Positions 1 to 9,004 of a DNA stretch of 64,000 nucleotides are shown piece by piece; the stretch's first letter is position 1; every line of letters starts with the position of its first letter. The position numbers and the translations under genes are program-made. Origin of the DNA: Ignavibacterium sp. (GTDB taxonomy: Bacteria > Bacteroidota > Ignavibacteria > Ignavibacteriales > Ignavibacteriaceae); NCBI GenBank assembly GCA_025056745.1, contig JANWVQ010000018.1:1-64000 (forward strand), given 5' to 3'. Under the pieces are notes generated by a model, which saw only the letters and a list, made by a program, of their open reading frames with translations, searched no databases and was not told where the DNA came from.

Positions 1-1
1 T

Positions 2-157
2 ATTTATCGTGAGCCTGTCATTCTTAGAGATATTCAAGGTTTGACTTATGAAGAAATTTCAGAAATTCTTAATATCGAAGTTGGTACGGTAAAATCAAGA
101 ATAAATAGAGGAAGGAAAAGATTACAGAAATTATTAAAAAATGTTTATGGAGACTGA
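2..157 (+). CDS. ECF-type RNA polymerase sigma factor, C-terminal fragment
   Basis: Only the last 51 codons lie in the window; the gene runs off the left edge. The translation contains GLTYEEISEILNIEVGTVKS followed by a basic helix with RINRGRKRL, the typical helix-turn-helix of sigma-70 region 4.2 that reads the -35 element in extracytoplasmic-function (ECF) sigma factors. The stop codon at 155-157 lies inside the ribosome-binding region of the next gene, a membrane protein with anti-sigma-like architecture, so the two are probably translationally coupled. The stress or signal it answers to cannot be told from this fragment. Confidence 0.85.
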   Translation: MYREPVILRDIQGLTYEEISEILNIEVGTVKSRINRGRKRLQKLLKNVYGD

Positions 158-161
158 TAAT

Positions 162-701
162 ATGGAAGATAAAAAATTTGAAAGATTGATAAATGATCTT
201 AACAATCTCGAAAAGATTGAAGCACCCGATAACTTTGAAATTAAGCTTCAGGAGAAATTAAATACTGCACTCACAAAAGAATATTCAAAGACAAAAAAGA
301 TAAATAAGCTTATTCCAGCATTTGCACTATCAATAACAATTATTTTGCTTTTCCTAATTTATCGTCCTTTTAACGATGAATACGAAGACCCCTTCCAAAT
401 ACAGCCACAGATTAGAGAAGATGTAATTGCTTTAACTGAGTCAGATGATAAATCAAATTTGAATGAATTATTAAATGAAACCAATAAAGAAAATGATTCA
501 AACCTTCATAGAAGCACGTCAAAAAATAGAGACAGTAACCAACAACAACTCGAACAATTTGATGAGAGTTATTTATCAGATCAAAATACTAAATTCCAAA
601 TTTCGAAAGAAGAACTTAACTTCATTAAACCAGTTATGAGTGATGAAGAAAAGATGCAAGTTCAACTCTTGAAGCAGAAAATTATGAATAAAGCGAACTA
701 A
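162..701 (+). CDS. Single-pass membrane protein, probable anti-sigma factor
   Basis: This 179-residue protein has a charged cytosolic N-terminal part (1-48), one clear membrane segment at about 50-67 (IPAFALSITIILLFLIY) and a hydrophilic Asn/Gln/Glu-rich C-terminal part presumably in the periplasm. That layout, directly after an ECF sigma factor gene, is typical of membrane anti-sigma factors, although no zinc-binding HxxxCxxC motif is visible. In-frame ATGs exist at 141, 147 and 162. I chose 162 because GGAGA at 149-153 sits at a proper distance; the earlier ATGs lie inside the sigma gene. Function is inferred from position and topology only. Confidence 0.6.
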   Translation: MEDKKFERLINDLNNLEKIEAPDNFEIKLQEKLNTALTKEYSKTKKINKLIPAFALSITIILLFLIYRPFNDEYEDPFQIQPQIREDVIALTESDDKSNLNELLNETNKENDSNLHRSTSKNRDSNQQQLEQFDESYLSDQNTKFQISKEELNFIKPVMSDEEKMQVQLLKQKIMNKAN

Positions 702-708
702 AGATTTA

Positions 709-1440
709 ATGAATCGAATTCCTCAATCGAATTTAATCAAATCAATTAAAAGAGAATTAAATTCCTTTGCTTCAAAAGAAAAAGCTTTATTCTTACCCAA
801 ATTCTTTAAAACTGGTAAAGGCGAATACGCTGAAGGTGATAAATTCATTGGTGTAACTGTTCCAAATCAAAGATTGGTAGCTAAAAAATATTATTCAAAA
901 ATTACTTTAAATGAAATCGAAGAACTTCTAGAAAGCCCAATTCACGAGCATCGTTTGACTGCTTTAATAATGCTTGTTTACAAGTTCGAAAAAACAAATG
1001 TTCAATCAGAACGTGATGAAATATTTGATCTTTATTTAAGTAAAACAGACAAAATTAATAACTGGGATTTAGTTGATTTATCTGCTCCAAAAATTCTAGG
1101 AGCTTATTTATTCGAGAGAGAAAAGAACTTACTTTATGATTTTGCAAAATCGGATCATTTGTGGAAACAGAGAATTTCAATTGTTTCAACATACTATTTT
1201 ATAAAAAGATATCATTTTGAAGAAACATTGAAGATATCAGAAATTTTACTGAATCATAAACACGATTTGATTCAAAAGGCTGTTGGTTGGATGTTAAGAG
1301 AGATTGGTAATATCAATTTAGAAGTTGAAATAAATTTCCTAAATAAACACTACAAACAAATGCCCAGAACAATGCTGCGATATGCAATTGAAAAGTTTGA
1401 TGAAGATTTGAGACAAAAATATTTGAAAGGTAAAATTTAA
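709..1440 (+). CDS. DNA alkylation repair protein, AlkD family
   Basis: This 243-residue all-helical protein matches the AlkD family of HEAT-repeat DNA glycosylases, which excise positively charged alkylated bases such as N3- and N7-alkylpurines. The N-terminal part has the family pattern KFFKTGKGEYAEGDKFIGV. The segment NNWDLVDLSAPKILG (117-131) carries the Trp and Asp pair (W119, D123) that corresponds to the active-site region of characterised AlkD. A second conserved stretch, KAVGWMLREIG, lies near the C-terminus. The length is typical. The gene follows the putative anti-sigma gene by 7 bp and may share its transcript. It ends before a hairpin at 1471-1505. Confidence 0.88.
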   Translation: MNRIPQSNLIKSIKRELNSFASKEKALFLPKFFKTGKGEYAEGDKFIGVTVPNQRLVAKKYYSKITLNEIEELLESPIHEHRLTALIMLVYKFEKTNVQSERDEIFDLYLSKTDKINNWDLVDLSAPKILGAYLFEREKNLLYDFAKSDHLWKQRISIVSTYYFIKRYHFEETLKISEILLNHKHDLIQKAVGWMLREIGNINLEVEINFLNKHYKQMPRTMLRYAIEKFDEDLRQKYLKGKI

Positions 1441-1470
1441 TTCTCAGAATAAAACTATCATTATATGATT

Positions 1471-1505
1471 GAGCTTGTCTCAATGCTTAATATTAAGACA
1501 AGCTC
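1471..1505. terminator. Inverted repeat between convergent genes, bidirectional terminator-like
   Basis: GAGCTTGTCT at 1471-1480 is perfectly complementary to AGACAAGCTC at 1496-1505, with a 15-nt loop. It sits between the ends of the AlkD gene (+) and the S46 peptidase gene (-). The left arm resembles the GCTGTCTCA arms of the hairpins at 22717, 24579 and 28098, so it probably belongs to the same repeat family. Confidence 0.6.
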
Positions 1506-1539
1506 TCAAATAAGATTTACAAATTTTGTTTGTGATAAT

Positions 1540-3696
1540 TTAGTTTACATTTAGTTCTTTTAACAACTCTTTTGCCCCTGTAACTTTATCAGCAAACCAT
1601 AAGATGAAACGAATATCCACTCCAATTGAACGGCTGTAAGAGTCACTCCAAGCATAATCATTAATAGTAGCTTCGAAAGATCTATCGAAATTAACGCCTA
1701 CTAATCTTCCGTATGCATCTAAAATCGGACTTCCTGAATTTCCCCCACTTGTATCGGTATTATAAATAAAAGCTACTGGCAGGTCTTTAATTTTTGGATG
1801 TACATATTCACCAAGATCACCTCTCTGATAAATCTCTTTTATTTTTTCATAAATTCTGTAATCAGTTCCCCAGTAAGATTTTTCTATCATTCCTTTTAGC
1901 GAACTAATTGGTGAATAGTAAACTGCATCGCGCGGGGAATAACCTTTAACATATCCATAAGTCAATCTCAATGTACTATTTGCATCAGGAACAAAAGACT
2001 TATTCAACCATCTTCTTTTTGCCTCATTAAAATTTGCCATCAGAATATTCACTTTGCCATCACGGATTTGCTGCTTTTTTAATTCATCATTTCGTAAATC
2101 ATAAAGTTGTTTGACAAATCTGATAAAAGGATCTTTTATATCTTCAATTTTAACATTATCGTCAAGCAACTTTGGAGTAAAGGATTCTTGGTTTTTTAAT
2201 AATTCAGAGGAATAAAGTTCCTCAATAAATTGTTTCTTGTCTTTTATTTGGTTAATTGATTTAAATGGTTCTAAATTTTTTAATTCATCAAATTTAGCCG
2301 CATCAAATATGATTTTACTAAAAATTTCTTTATCAATTTCTAAATCTCTTTCAGCAAACCAATCATTTATATCATTGATAATTTTGTTTTTATTTGCCTC
2401 TTTATAATCAGCTTTTCGTTCTGCTTCAGGTTTGTTCATTTCGATTTTATAATCAATAAAAAGATTAGCAAGTTTGAATTGCTCTGAGAACATCCTTAGG
2501 GCATTTAATACAAATAAACTTCTTCCACTTTTGAAAGCATCTTGATAAACTTCTTCTAATTCTTTAATAACATTTCCATATTTATCTCTCAGTTCAGGAT
2601 TTGAATCAATAAATTTTTGAAGCTCTCTTTCTTCGTTACGTTTTTTATCAATCAGATTTAAATTTCTTATTCCTTGAATTTTTCCACGATAATTTTTTTC
2701 TGTGTTAGCAAGACCTTTGATAGTAGAAGAAATTTCGAGTGCAAATTCTGGATCATTTTCACCAAGTTTTGTATAATAGTTTATTAACCACGAATATAGT
2801 TCCTGAATATATGGAAGTTGATAGTTGTAGTGATATTCAACAAAATAAGATGGGAAATGTTTGAAAGTTCTTCCCGGATATCCAAGAAGAAAAACAAAAT
2901 CACCATCATCAATTCCATTTTTATTTACTCTTATAAATTTACGGGGTCTGTAGGGAACGTTTTTTTCATTATAAGGAATAGCTTTTCCATCCTTAGAGAC
3001 ATAAGCTCTTACGAAAGAAAAATCTCCTGTATGTCTTGGATAAATCCAATTATCTGATTCACCACCAAACTCACCAACAGTACGAGGTGGAACATAGACT
3101 AATCTTATATCTCGCAAAACTTTATATCTAAATAAAACATATTGCTCACCAACAAACATCTCAGAAACTTCCGCAGTAATTGTGCTATCCTTCGCTTGCT
3201 CTCGATTCACTATTTCTGAAATCTTTTTTGAAATAGCTTTTGATCTCTCAGATACATCCTGAACCTGATTTGCAGCCTCTAATACTTCTTTACTTACATC
3301 TTCATAGGAAACTGTAATTCGTGCAGTTAATCCTTCAACTGGAATTTCTTTTTCTTTACTCGGTGCATAAAATCCTGTTTCCAAGTAATTTTGTTCGAGA
3401 GTACTAACTCTTTGGACTGCACCAAACACACAGTGATGATTAGTAATAATCAATCCTTCATCAGAGACGAATGAACCAGTGCATCCACCTATCCTCACTA
3501 AAGCATCCACCATACTTGGTGCATTTGGATTATAAATTTCATCAACAGAAATCTTTAATCCCTTTTCGTTGAGATTAATTTTATGAATATCACTCAACGG
3601 AAACATTCCCTCATCGGGCTTTGGAGGAAGAAGTCCTAATGAAAATGTTACAAAGAAAAGAATAACAATTTTAAGTAGTCCATTGTTTTTCTTCAT
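1540..3696 (-). CDS. S46 family dipeptidyl-peptidase, DPP11-like
   Basis: This 718-residue protein has an N-terminal hydrophobic signal (about 7-22) and is expected in the periplasm. It has the chymotrypsin-like S46 signatures: TNHHC at 85-89 with the catalytic His, and GGNSGSP with the nucleophile Ser654. S46 enzymes release dipeptides from peptide N-termini and are typical of Bacteroidota, where they feed peptide catabolism. The motif FDR places Arg at 672, 18 residues after the catalytic Ser. In characterised enzymes Arg here marks DPP11 (Asp/Glu at P1), whereas DPP7 has Gly. Specificity is therefore inferred as acidic. The start is preceded by an AGGTAA ribosome site. Confidence 0.92.
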   Translation of the reverse strand: MKKNNGLLKIVILFFVTFSLGLLPPKPDEGMFPLSDIHKINLNEKGLKISVDEIYNPNAPSMVDALVRIGGCTGSFVSDEGLIITNHHCVFGAVQRVSTLEQNYLETGFYAPSKEKEIPVEGLTARITVSYEDVSKEVLEAANQVQDVSERSKAISKKISEIVNREQAKDSTITAEVSEMFVGEQYVLFRYKVLRDIRLVYVPPRTVGEFGGESDNWIYPRHTGDFSFVRAYVSKDGKAIPYNEKNVPYRPRKFIRVNKNGIDDGDFVFLLGYPGRTFKHFPSYFVEYHYNYQLPYIQELYSWLINYYTKLGENDPEFALEISSTIKGLANTEKNYRGKIQGIRNLNLIDKKRNEERELQKFIDSNPELRDKYGNVIKELEEVYQDAFKSGRSLFVLNALRMFSEQFKLANLFIDYKIEMNKPEAERKADYKEANKNKIINDINDWFAERDLEIDKEIFSKIIFDAAKFDELKNLEPFKSINQIKDKKQFIEELYSSELLKNQESFTPKLLDDNVKIEDIKDPFIRFVKQLYDLRNDELKKQQIRDGKVNILMANFNEAKRRWLNKSFVPDANSTLRLTYGYVKGYSPRDAVYYSPISSLKGMIEKSYWGTDYRIYEKIKEIYQRGDLGEYVHPKIKDLPVAFIYNTDTSGGNSGSPILDAYGRLVGVNFDRSFEATINDYAWSDSYSRSIGVDIRFILWFADKVTGAKELLKELNVN

Positions 3697-3859
3697 TGAA
3701 TTACCTATTGTTTTTTTTAATCCTTCAAAAGATAAGCAAATGATTTCGAATGAAGAATTTATAAAAAATAACTACTTAACTTATATAATAACAAATTCTG
3801 CAATATTGAAAATAGTAAATTCTTGTTTATAATTATGTTGAAGTTATTTTTAGTTTTGA

Positions 3860-4498
3860 ATGAAACCCGTTTACAAACTAAGTTTTTACTTTCTTTTAGT
3901 AGTATCCTTTTTTTGCTCTTCTGTAATGGGATTCTGTCAAGATGCAACTCCAGAAATTTATAATTGTGAACATAAGCTGGGATTTTCAATCGGATATGGT
4001 GATCAAAAGGTTAACTTAGTTGGACTTGGAATCGATCTTCAAGTAGATTACACTTATAAAATCATTTTTACTCAGATTAACTATATTTATTCGTTTCTTA
4101 ATAATAATCAGTGGGATCTCGGTATTAGCTTACAATCAGAATATGGAATAACAACATTTAAATCTAATCAGAATGATTTAAAGAACTCAAAAAGTTATGA
4201 ATTTGGCATAAGCGCTGGACTGATTTTGTCTTATAAGGTAATAAGAGAAAAACTGAAATTATATTCTTTAATTGCAACAGGACCTCATTATTCAGAAGAA
4301 TCACCTCAAAGGCAGATTTCAGGTTTTATGTTTAATAGTAACTTTGACTTAGGTATTATTGTTTTAATTAAAAATAATTTGAATTTAGATTTTCGAACTG
4401 GATTCAGACACCTGTCAAATGCAAATCTAAGATCTCCAAATTTTGGGATTAATAATTTAATATTTACTATTGGACTACTATATCAAATTTATAATTAG
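3860..4498 (+). CDS. PagL-like lipid A 3-O-deacylase (acyloxyacyl hydrolase family)
   Basis: This 212-residue protein has a signal peptide (1-26, ending near GFCQ) and alternating hydrophobic strands, as expected for a small outer-membrane beta-barrel. The diagnostic stretch GFRHLSNANLRSPNFGIN (181-198) carries the His-x-Ser motif (H184, S186) followed by Asn-Ala, which forms the catalytic centre of PagL enzymes that remove the 3-position acyl chain of lipid A. The Glu that completes the triad in Pseudomonas PagL would fall near 198, which is Asn here. The Glu is therefore not obvious, and activity is not certain. The gene is divergent from the S46 peptidase and monocistronic in appearance. 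Confidence 0.72.
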   Translation: MKPVYKLSFYFLLVVSFFCSSVMGFCQDATPEIYNCEHKLGFSIGYGDQKVNLVGLGIDLQVDYTYKIIFTQINYIYSFLNNNQWDLGISLQSEYGITTFKSNQNDLKNSKSYEFGISAGLILSYKVIREKLKLYSLIATGPHYSEESPQRQISGFMFNSNFDLGIIVLIKNNLNLDFRTGFRHLSNANLRSPNFGINNLIFTIGLLYQIYN

Positions 4499-4621
4499 TT
4501 TGAGCATAAAATTATCTGAGAATTAAGTTTATTATAATCATCTTCTTACGAATAAGTAAATGAATAATTTTCAAATCTCTATTATAATTGCACAGTTATT
4601 TTTCCATAAATGAGGAAACAA

Positions 4622-6493
4622 ATGGATGTAAAACAAATTTCAGCATTCTTAAAAAAAGTTGAGCTTTTCAAAGATCTTACTGATTCAGAGGTGCAATTGC
4701 TCGCAGAAAATTTTGAACAAAAACACTTTCAAAAAGGCTCACTACTTTTTGTAGAAAATACTCCAAGAAAAAATCTTTATATAATTGTTGATGGAGAAGT
4801 CGAACTATTCAAGAAAACTCCGTTCGGTGAAGAAAAAAGATTATCGTTTTTCACTAAATATGATTTTCTTGGAGAAGGAGTTTTAATTGACGATTCGCCT
4901 CATTCAACAAATGCACGTGCTACACTAAATACTTTCGCACTCATCTTATCAAAAGATAAATTTTTTGAAATATCAAAAAAGGATACAGACTTACCCGTTA
5001 CAATTCTGAGCCGAATGGCAAAAGTTCTTTCAAGAAGAATGCAATTCACTAATACTAGGGTAATAAATCTTGCAGCACAGTATCGTAGTGGAAACACTCG
5101 TAAAGAACACGACCTCTTAGGTGATAGAGATGTTCCAAGTGAAGTTTACTACGGAATTCAGACTCTTCGTGCAGTTGAAAATTTTAATATCAGTGGAGTT
5201 TCAATTTCATTCTATCCGGTTTTAATTGAAGCTCTCGCGATGGTAAAAATCGCAGCAGCTAACGCTAATTATGAATTGGGGCTTTTATCAAAACCCATTC
5301 ACGACGCTATCGTACAAGCTTGCAATGAAATAATAAGTGGAAAATTTCACGGGCACTTCGTAGTTGATATGATTCAGGGCGGCGCTGGTACTTCAACTAA
5401 TATGAATGCAAATGAAGTGATTGCAAATCGCGCTTTGGAAATTCTTGGTTATGAAAGAGGTGAATACAAATATTGTCATCCAAATAATCACGTTAATATG
5501 TCTCAATCTACAAATGATGTCTATCCAACAGCTATTAAAATTGCAATAATCAATAGCAATAAAAAATTAATTGAAGTGTTGAAAAGTTTGATTGAGTCAT
5601 TTCATAAAAAAGCAAAAGAATTTGCTCATATAATTAAAATGGGACGAACACAACTTCAAGATGCAGTCCCTATGACGTTAGGTCAGGAATTTGAAGCTTA
5701 CGCTGTAACTTTAGAAGAAGAAATAAAAAGATTGGAAGAAAACTCGAACCTCTTTCTTGAAGTGAATATGGGAGCTACTGCAATTGGAACTGGAATAAAT
5801 GCTCCAGTCGGTTATAGTGAATTATGTGTTAAACATCTTGCCGAGATAACGGGATTGAACATTGTACTCGCCAAAAATTTAGTTGAAGCAACTCAAGATA
5901 CCGGAGCATTCGTAATTTATTCATCAGCTGTGAAAAGACTTGCTGTGAAACTTTCCAAAATTTGCAATGATTTAAGATTACTTTCATCAGGTCCTCGAAC
6001 TGGTATAGGAGAGATAAATCTTCCACCAATGCAACCAGGTTCTTCAATAATGCCAGGCAAAGTTAATCCAGTCATTCCTGAAGTAGTAAATCAAATTGCT
6101 TTCAAAGTTATTGGAAATGATCTAACTGTAACACTTGCTGCTGAAGCTGGTCAGCTTGAACTAAATGTTTTTGAACCAATAATAGTGCAAAGTATTTTTG
6201 AATCAATCGAAATGCTGAAAAATGGAATGAATACACTTAAATACAAATGCATTGATGGAATTACTGCAAATGAGCAAAGATGCACGGAGTTAGTTCGAAA
6301 CAGCATTGGAATAGTAACTGCATTAAATCCAGTTCTTGGATATGAAGTATCAACTCAACTTGCTAAAGAGGCATTAGAAACAAATCGCGGTGTTTATGAG
6401 CTGGTTCTTGAAAAAAATCTTCTTTCGAAAGAACAATTAGATCAATTATTAGCACCTGAAAATATGATTGGTCCACAAGCAAAAAGGGAATAA
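4622..6493 (+). CDS. aspA: Aspartate ammonia-lyase with N-terminal cyclic-nucleotide-binding domain
   Basis: Residues about 160-623 are a complete class II aspartase/fumarase-superfamily enzyme that splits L-aspartate to fumarate and ammonia. Features include [15 protein letters not shown], the [10 protein letters not shown] segment and the [11 protein letters not shown] signature at 473-483, whose flexible loop carries the catalytic Ser. Unusually, about 155 residues precede it. They form a cNMP-binding domain (8-136) with GDVEL-like strands and a phosphate-binding-cassette-like segment starting at GEG (E85 conserved). The position of the canonical phosphate-contacting Arg is His94. The start at 4622 is chosen because GAGGA at 4612-4616 precedes it; an in-frame ATG at 4610 would overlap that site. 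Ordinary aspartases are about 470 residues long. The fusion suggests allosteric control by a nucleotide or other ligand. Confidence 0.9.
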   Translation: MDVKQISAFLKKVELFKDLTDSEVQLLAENFEQKHFQKGSLLFVENTPRKNLYIIVDGEVELFKKTPFGEEKRLSFFTKYDFLGEGVLIDDSPHSTNARATLNTFALILSKDKFFEISKKDTDLPVTILSRMAKVLSRRMQFTNTRVINLAAQYRSGNTRKEHDLLGDRDVPSEVYYGIQTLRAVENFNISGVSISFYPVLIEALAMVKIAAANANYELGLLSKPIHDAIVQACNEIISGKFHGHFVVDMIQGGAGTSTNMNANEVIANRALEILGYERGEYKYCHPNNHVNMSQSTNDVYPTAIKIAIINSNKKLIEVLKSLIESFHKKAKEFAHIIKMGRTQLQDAVPMTLGQEFEAYAVTLEEEIKRLEENSNLFLEVNMGATAIGTGINAPVGYSELCVKHLAEITGLNIVLAKNLVEATQDTGAFVIYSSAVKRLAVKLSKICNDLRLLSSGPRTGIGEINLPPMQPGSSIMPGKVNPVIPEVVNQIAFKVIGNDLTVTLAAEAGQLELNVFEPIIVQSIFESIEMLKNGMNTLKYKCIDGITANEQRCTELVRNSIGIVTALNPVLGYEVSTQLAKEALETNRGVYELVLEKNLLSKEQLDQLLAPENMIGPQAKRE

Positions 6494-6494
6494 A

Positions 6495-7028
6495 ATGAAA
6501 TTAATTTATTTGTTATCATTTGTAATTTTTATCATTCTTACAAGCTTTGCACAAAATAAAGAAAATAAAGTAAGATTAAGTCCCAAAGCTGAGGTGATGC
6601 AAGTAGTTGGTTTCACAGAAGTGAGGATCAATTATTCAAGACCAGCAGTTAAGAATAGAGAAATATGGGGAAAATTGGTCCCATATAATGTCGTATGGCG
6701 CGCTGGTGCGAATGAAGCAACTAAATTCACTTTTTCATCTGATGTTTTAATTGAAGGTAAACTACTTAAATCTGGCTCTTATAGTTTTTTTGTAATTCCA
6801 AATAAAAACGAATGGACAATTATTTTTAATAAAATTGCCGATCAATGGGGAGCATTTCAATATAATGAAGCAGAAGATGCTTTAAGATTTAAAGTCAAGC
6901 CTAAAAAATCTAATCAATTCCACGAGTGGCTAACTTATGATATTACCAAAACGGGTGATTACACTGCTATTATATCACTTCATTGGGAAAAAATTAAAAT
7001 TGAATTCCAAATTGAAGCGAAGAATTAA
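6495..7028 (+). CDS. DUF2911 domain-containing exported protein
   Basis: The 177-residue product starts with a signal peptide (MKLIYLLSFVIFIILTSFAQ). The mature part has the pattern of DUF2911 proteins common in Bacteroidota: a VRINYSRPAVKNREIWG segment, then WRAGANEATKF, then a YSFFVIPN strand and a C-terminal beta sandwich. Its biochemical function is unknown. The start at 6495, one base after the aspartase stop codon, is supported by AAAGGGA at 6483-6489; an upstream in-frame ATG at 6468 lies inside the aspartase gene. The two genes are probably co-transcribed, but no functional link is apparent. Confidence 0.8.
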   Translation: MKLIYLLSFVIFIILTSFAQNKENKVRLSPKAEVMQVVGFTEVRINYSRPAVKNREIWGKLVPYNVVWRAGANEATKFTFSSDVLIEGKLLKSGSYSFFVIPNKNEWTIIFNKIADQWGAFQYNEAEDALRFKVKPKKSNQFHEWLTYDITKTGDYTAIISLHWEKIKIEFQIEAKN

Positions 7029-7070
7029 AATCTTTTTTGATAAATTCAAAACTTTGCCTAAATAAAAGCT

Positions 7071-8876
7071 TTATTTTGATAAAATCATTTTTCTAACTTG
7101 CGTTTTATTGTTTATTGATAATTTATAAAAATAAATGCCGCTTGGAAGCTCTTTATCACCAATTTTCGAATTAAATTCTACTTCATATTCTCCAGCGTCT
7201 TTGAATTCATTTAATAATGTAACAATTTCTTGTCCAAGAATATTATATACCTTTAACGTGTTTAAGCCACTGTTATTATTTTTCCAACGAATTTTAGTAA
7301 TCGGATTAAATGGATTTGGATAGTTTTGAAATAATGTAAACTCATTCAAAGTAATAATCTCAACTTCTAATTGATTGCTAAATTTTGATTTACCATCGTA
7401 ATCAATTTGTTTAAGTCTGTAATAATACTTTCCGTCAGTTAGATCATAATCGAAGAATTTATATTCATTAATGGTTGAAGAATTTCCTTTACCATCTATA
7501 AATCCAATAGTTTCCCATTTGCCTTTAGAGAATCTTTGAATTTCAAAACCTTTGTTATTTGTTTCTGTTGCAGTAATCCAGATGAGCTCAACATTGTTTT
7601 CAAAAATTTTATAATCAAAAGAAATTAGTTCTACGGGTATTTGCATACTAAAGGGAATAAATCTCACAAAACCGTGTTGTGGGTTATCAACTTTATGAAA
7701 AATATTTTGCTCAATTGAAGCAGAATCGTACACACCCCAATCATTATTTTGAGCGAATATATCATTAGTGCAATTATTGTATAAGTCGTAAGTGTTATTT
7801 CCCTGAATATTTCCGTAAATTATATTTTGTCCATCATCAGTCGTGTCGGTATTTTGAAGATTTCCGATATTTGGTTGAGGTCCCGCTTGAACAGTTGTAC
7901 CGTTTTGAATAGTTATCCCCCACCAATTTCCAAATATTCTGTTTTGTTTTATCAAAGGCTGATTGAATGGACTACCATTTATATTTATTCCACTTCCTGA
8001 AACCTGAGTATTGGGATTTATTTTATTGTTATAAATTGTATTATTTCTCACTACTGCGTTAATAACTCCATTAGAGGTACTGTATAAAGTTATTCCGAAA
8101 CTATTATTGAAGATAGTATTACCCTCAATAATTGCATTTGAAAAAGCAGTTGAACCATTAACCCAAAGTGAAATTCCACCAGTTGGAGTGCTTTCGCCTC
8201 CCTCAATTACATTATTTCTAATTATTGGAGAATTATTGCCTTGCAATCCTATACTTATCTGATTCATTGCAGAAGTAGCACGTGTATTATTTTTAATTAA
8301 ATGATTGCCTTCTATAATAGGAGATGAACCTAAAGTCATAGTTATTCCATACTCATAGCTTCTTTCAATAACGTTATTCCTGATTATTGAATTTGATGTT
8401 GATAACTGAACACCTCTTAAACATTTGAAAATATAAGAATTGCTTAATTCAGGGCTTGCGTCGATGCATCGCATTCCATAGTCTGCATAGAATATTCTTG
8501 CATATTTAATTGCAGATTGAGTTGATTGAGGATTAGCATTAAACCTAAAACCTTCATAATAACCTTGTGAGTCAGGTACTGAAGCAGTGAAAATTATTGA
8601 ATCGTTTTGATTCCCGATTGCTTGAAATATTCCATTAACATCAAAACCTCCTGTGGTTGAAGTGAATGTAACTTTTGAACCAGGTCTAATTATAATTCTA
8701 TCATTAGTAGAGACAGTTATCTTTCCATTAATTGTATAGTTCGGGAAATTACCAGTTACAACTCCAGCAGAATATTGAACTAAACTATCAAGATTCCAAA
8801 CAACTGATGTATTTGGGGTTGTATATTGTGCAAAAAGATTAAACGTAAAAACAGAAATTAGTAGAAAAATTTTCAT
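7071..8876 (-). CDS. Secreted right-handed beta-helix protein with T9SS type A sorting domain
   Basis: This 601-residue protein has a signal peptide (1-17, ending in LFAQ). Its long middle section (about 110-400) repeats NNxI and GNxI motifs, typical of NosD/pectate-lyase-like parallel beta-helices. A beta-sandwich-like module beginning IPVELISFDYKI (about 412-505) follows. The C-terminal sorting domain (about 515-601) contains FQNYPNPFNP and YNILGQEIVTL and ends in a basic strand, the signature recognised by the type IX secretion system. The protein should be exported across the outer membrane and be released or cell-attached. The ligand or substrate is unknown. An AAAAAGGG ribosome site precedes the start. 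Confidence 0.88.
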   Translation of the reverse strand: MKIFLLISVFTFNLFAQYTTPNTSVVWNLDSLVQYSAGVVTGNFPNYTINGKITVSTNDRIIIRPGSKVTFTSTTGGFDVNGIFQAIGNQNDSIIFTASVPDSQGYYEGFRFNANPQSTQSAIKYARIFYADYGMRCIDASPELSNSYIFKCLRGVQLSTSNSIIRNNVIERSYEYGITMTLGSSPIIEGNHLIKNNTRATSAMNQISIGLQGNNSPIIRNNVIEGGESTPTGGISLWVNGSTAFSNAIIEGNTIFNNSFGITLYSTSNGVINAVVRNNTIYNNKINPNTQVSGSGININGSPFNQPLIKQNRIFGNWWGITIQNGTTVQAGPQPNIGNLQNTDTTDDGQNIIYGNIQGNNTYDLYNNCTNDIFAQNNDWGVYDSASIEQNIFHKVDNPQHGFVRFIPFSMQIPVELISFDYKIFENNVELIWITATETNNKGFEIQRFSKGKWETIGFIDGKGNSSTINEYKFFDYDLTDGKYYYRLKQIDYDGKSKFSNQLEVEIITLNEFTLFQNYPNPFNPITKIRWKNNNSGLNTLKVYNILGQEIVTLLNEFKDAGEYEVEFNSKIGDKELPSGIYFYKLSINNKTQVRKMILSK

Positions 8877-9004
8877 ATAGAACCCTTTTTGAATTAAAAC
8901 TCAATTGAAAATTAATCAAATTATTTGAGAAATATGACAAAATCTTTCTCCTAATCTTTTGCTCAGATTTTTTAACTTTGCCTGATAAAAATTAGGAGAT
9001 GGTG

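Noticed and set aside
2818-3057. Plus-strand open frame inside the S46 peptidase gene
   Set aside because: It is antisense to a well-supported gene, has no ribosome site and no recognisable protein pattern.
3851-3858. TAGTTTTG as a -7 promoter box of the PagL-like gene
   Set aside because: It matches the pattern but ends one base before the start codon, which leaves no room for a transcript start upstream of translation, and no -33 box stands at the right distance.
6468-6494. Upstream start of the DUF2911 protein inside the aspartase gene
   Set aside because: It would add residues before the signal peptide, whereas ATG 6495 has a good ribosome site and begins directly with the signal.
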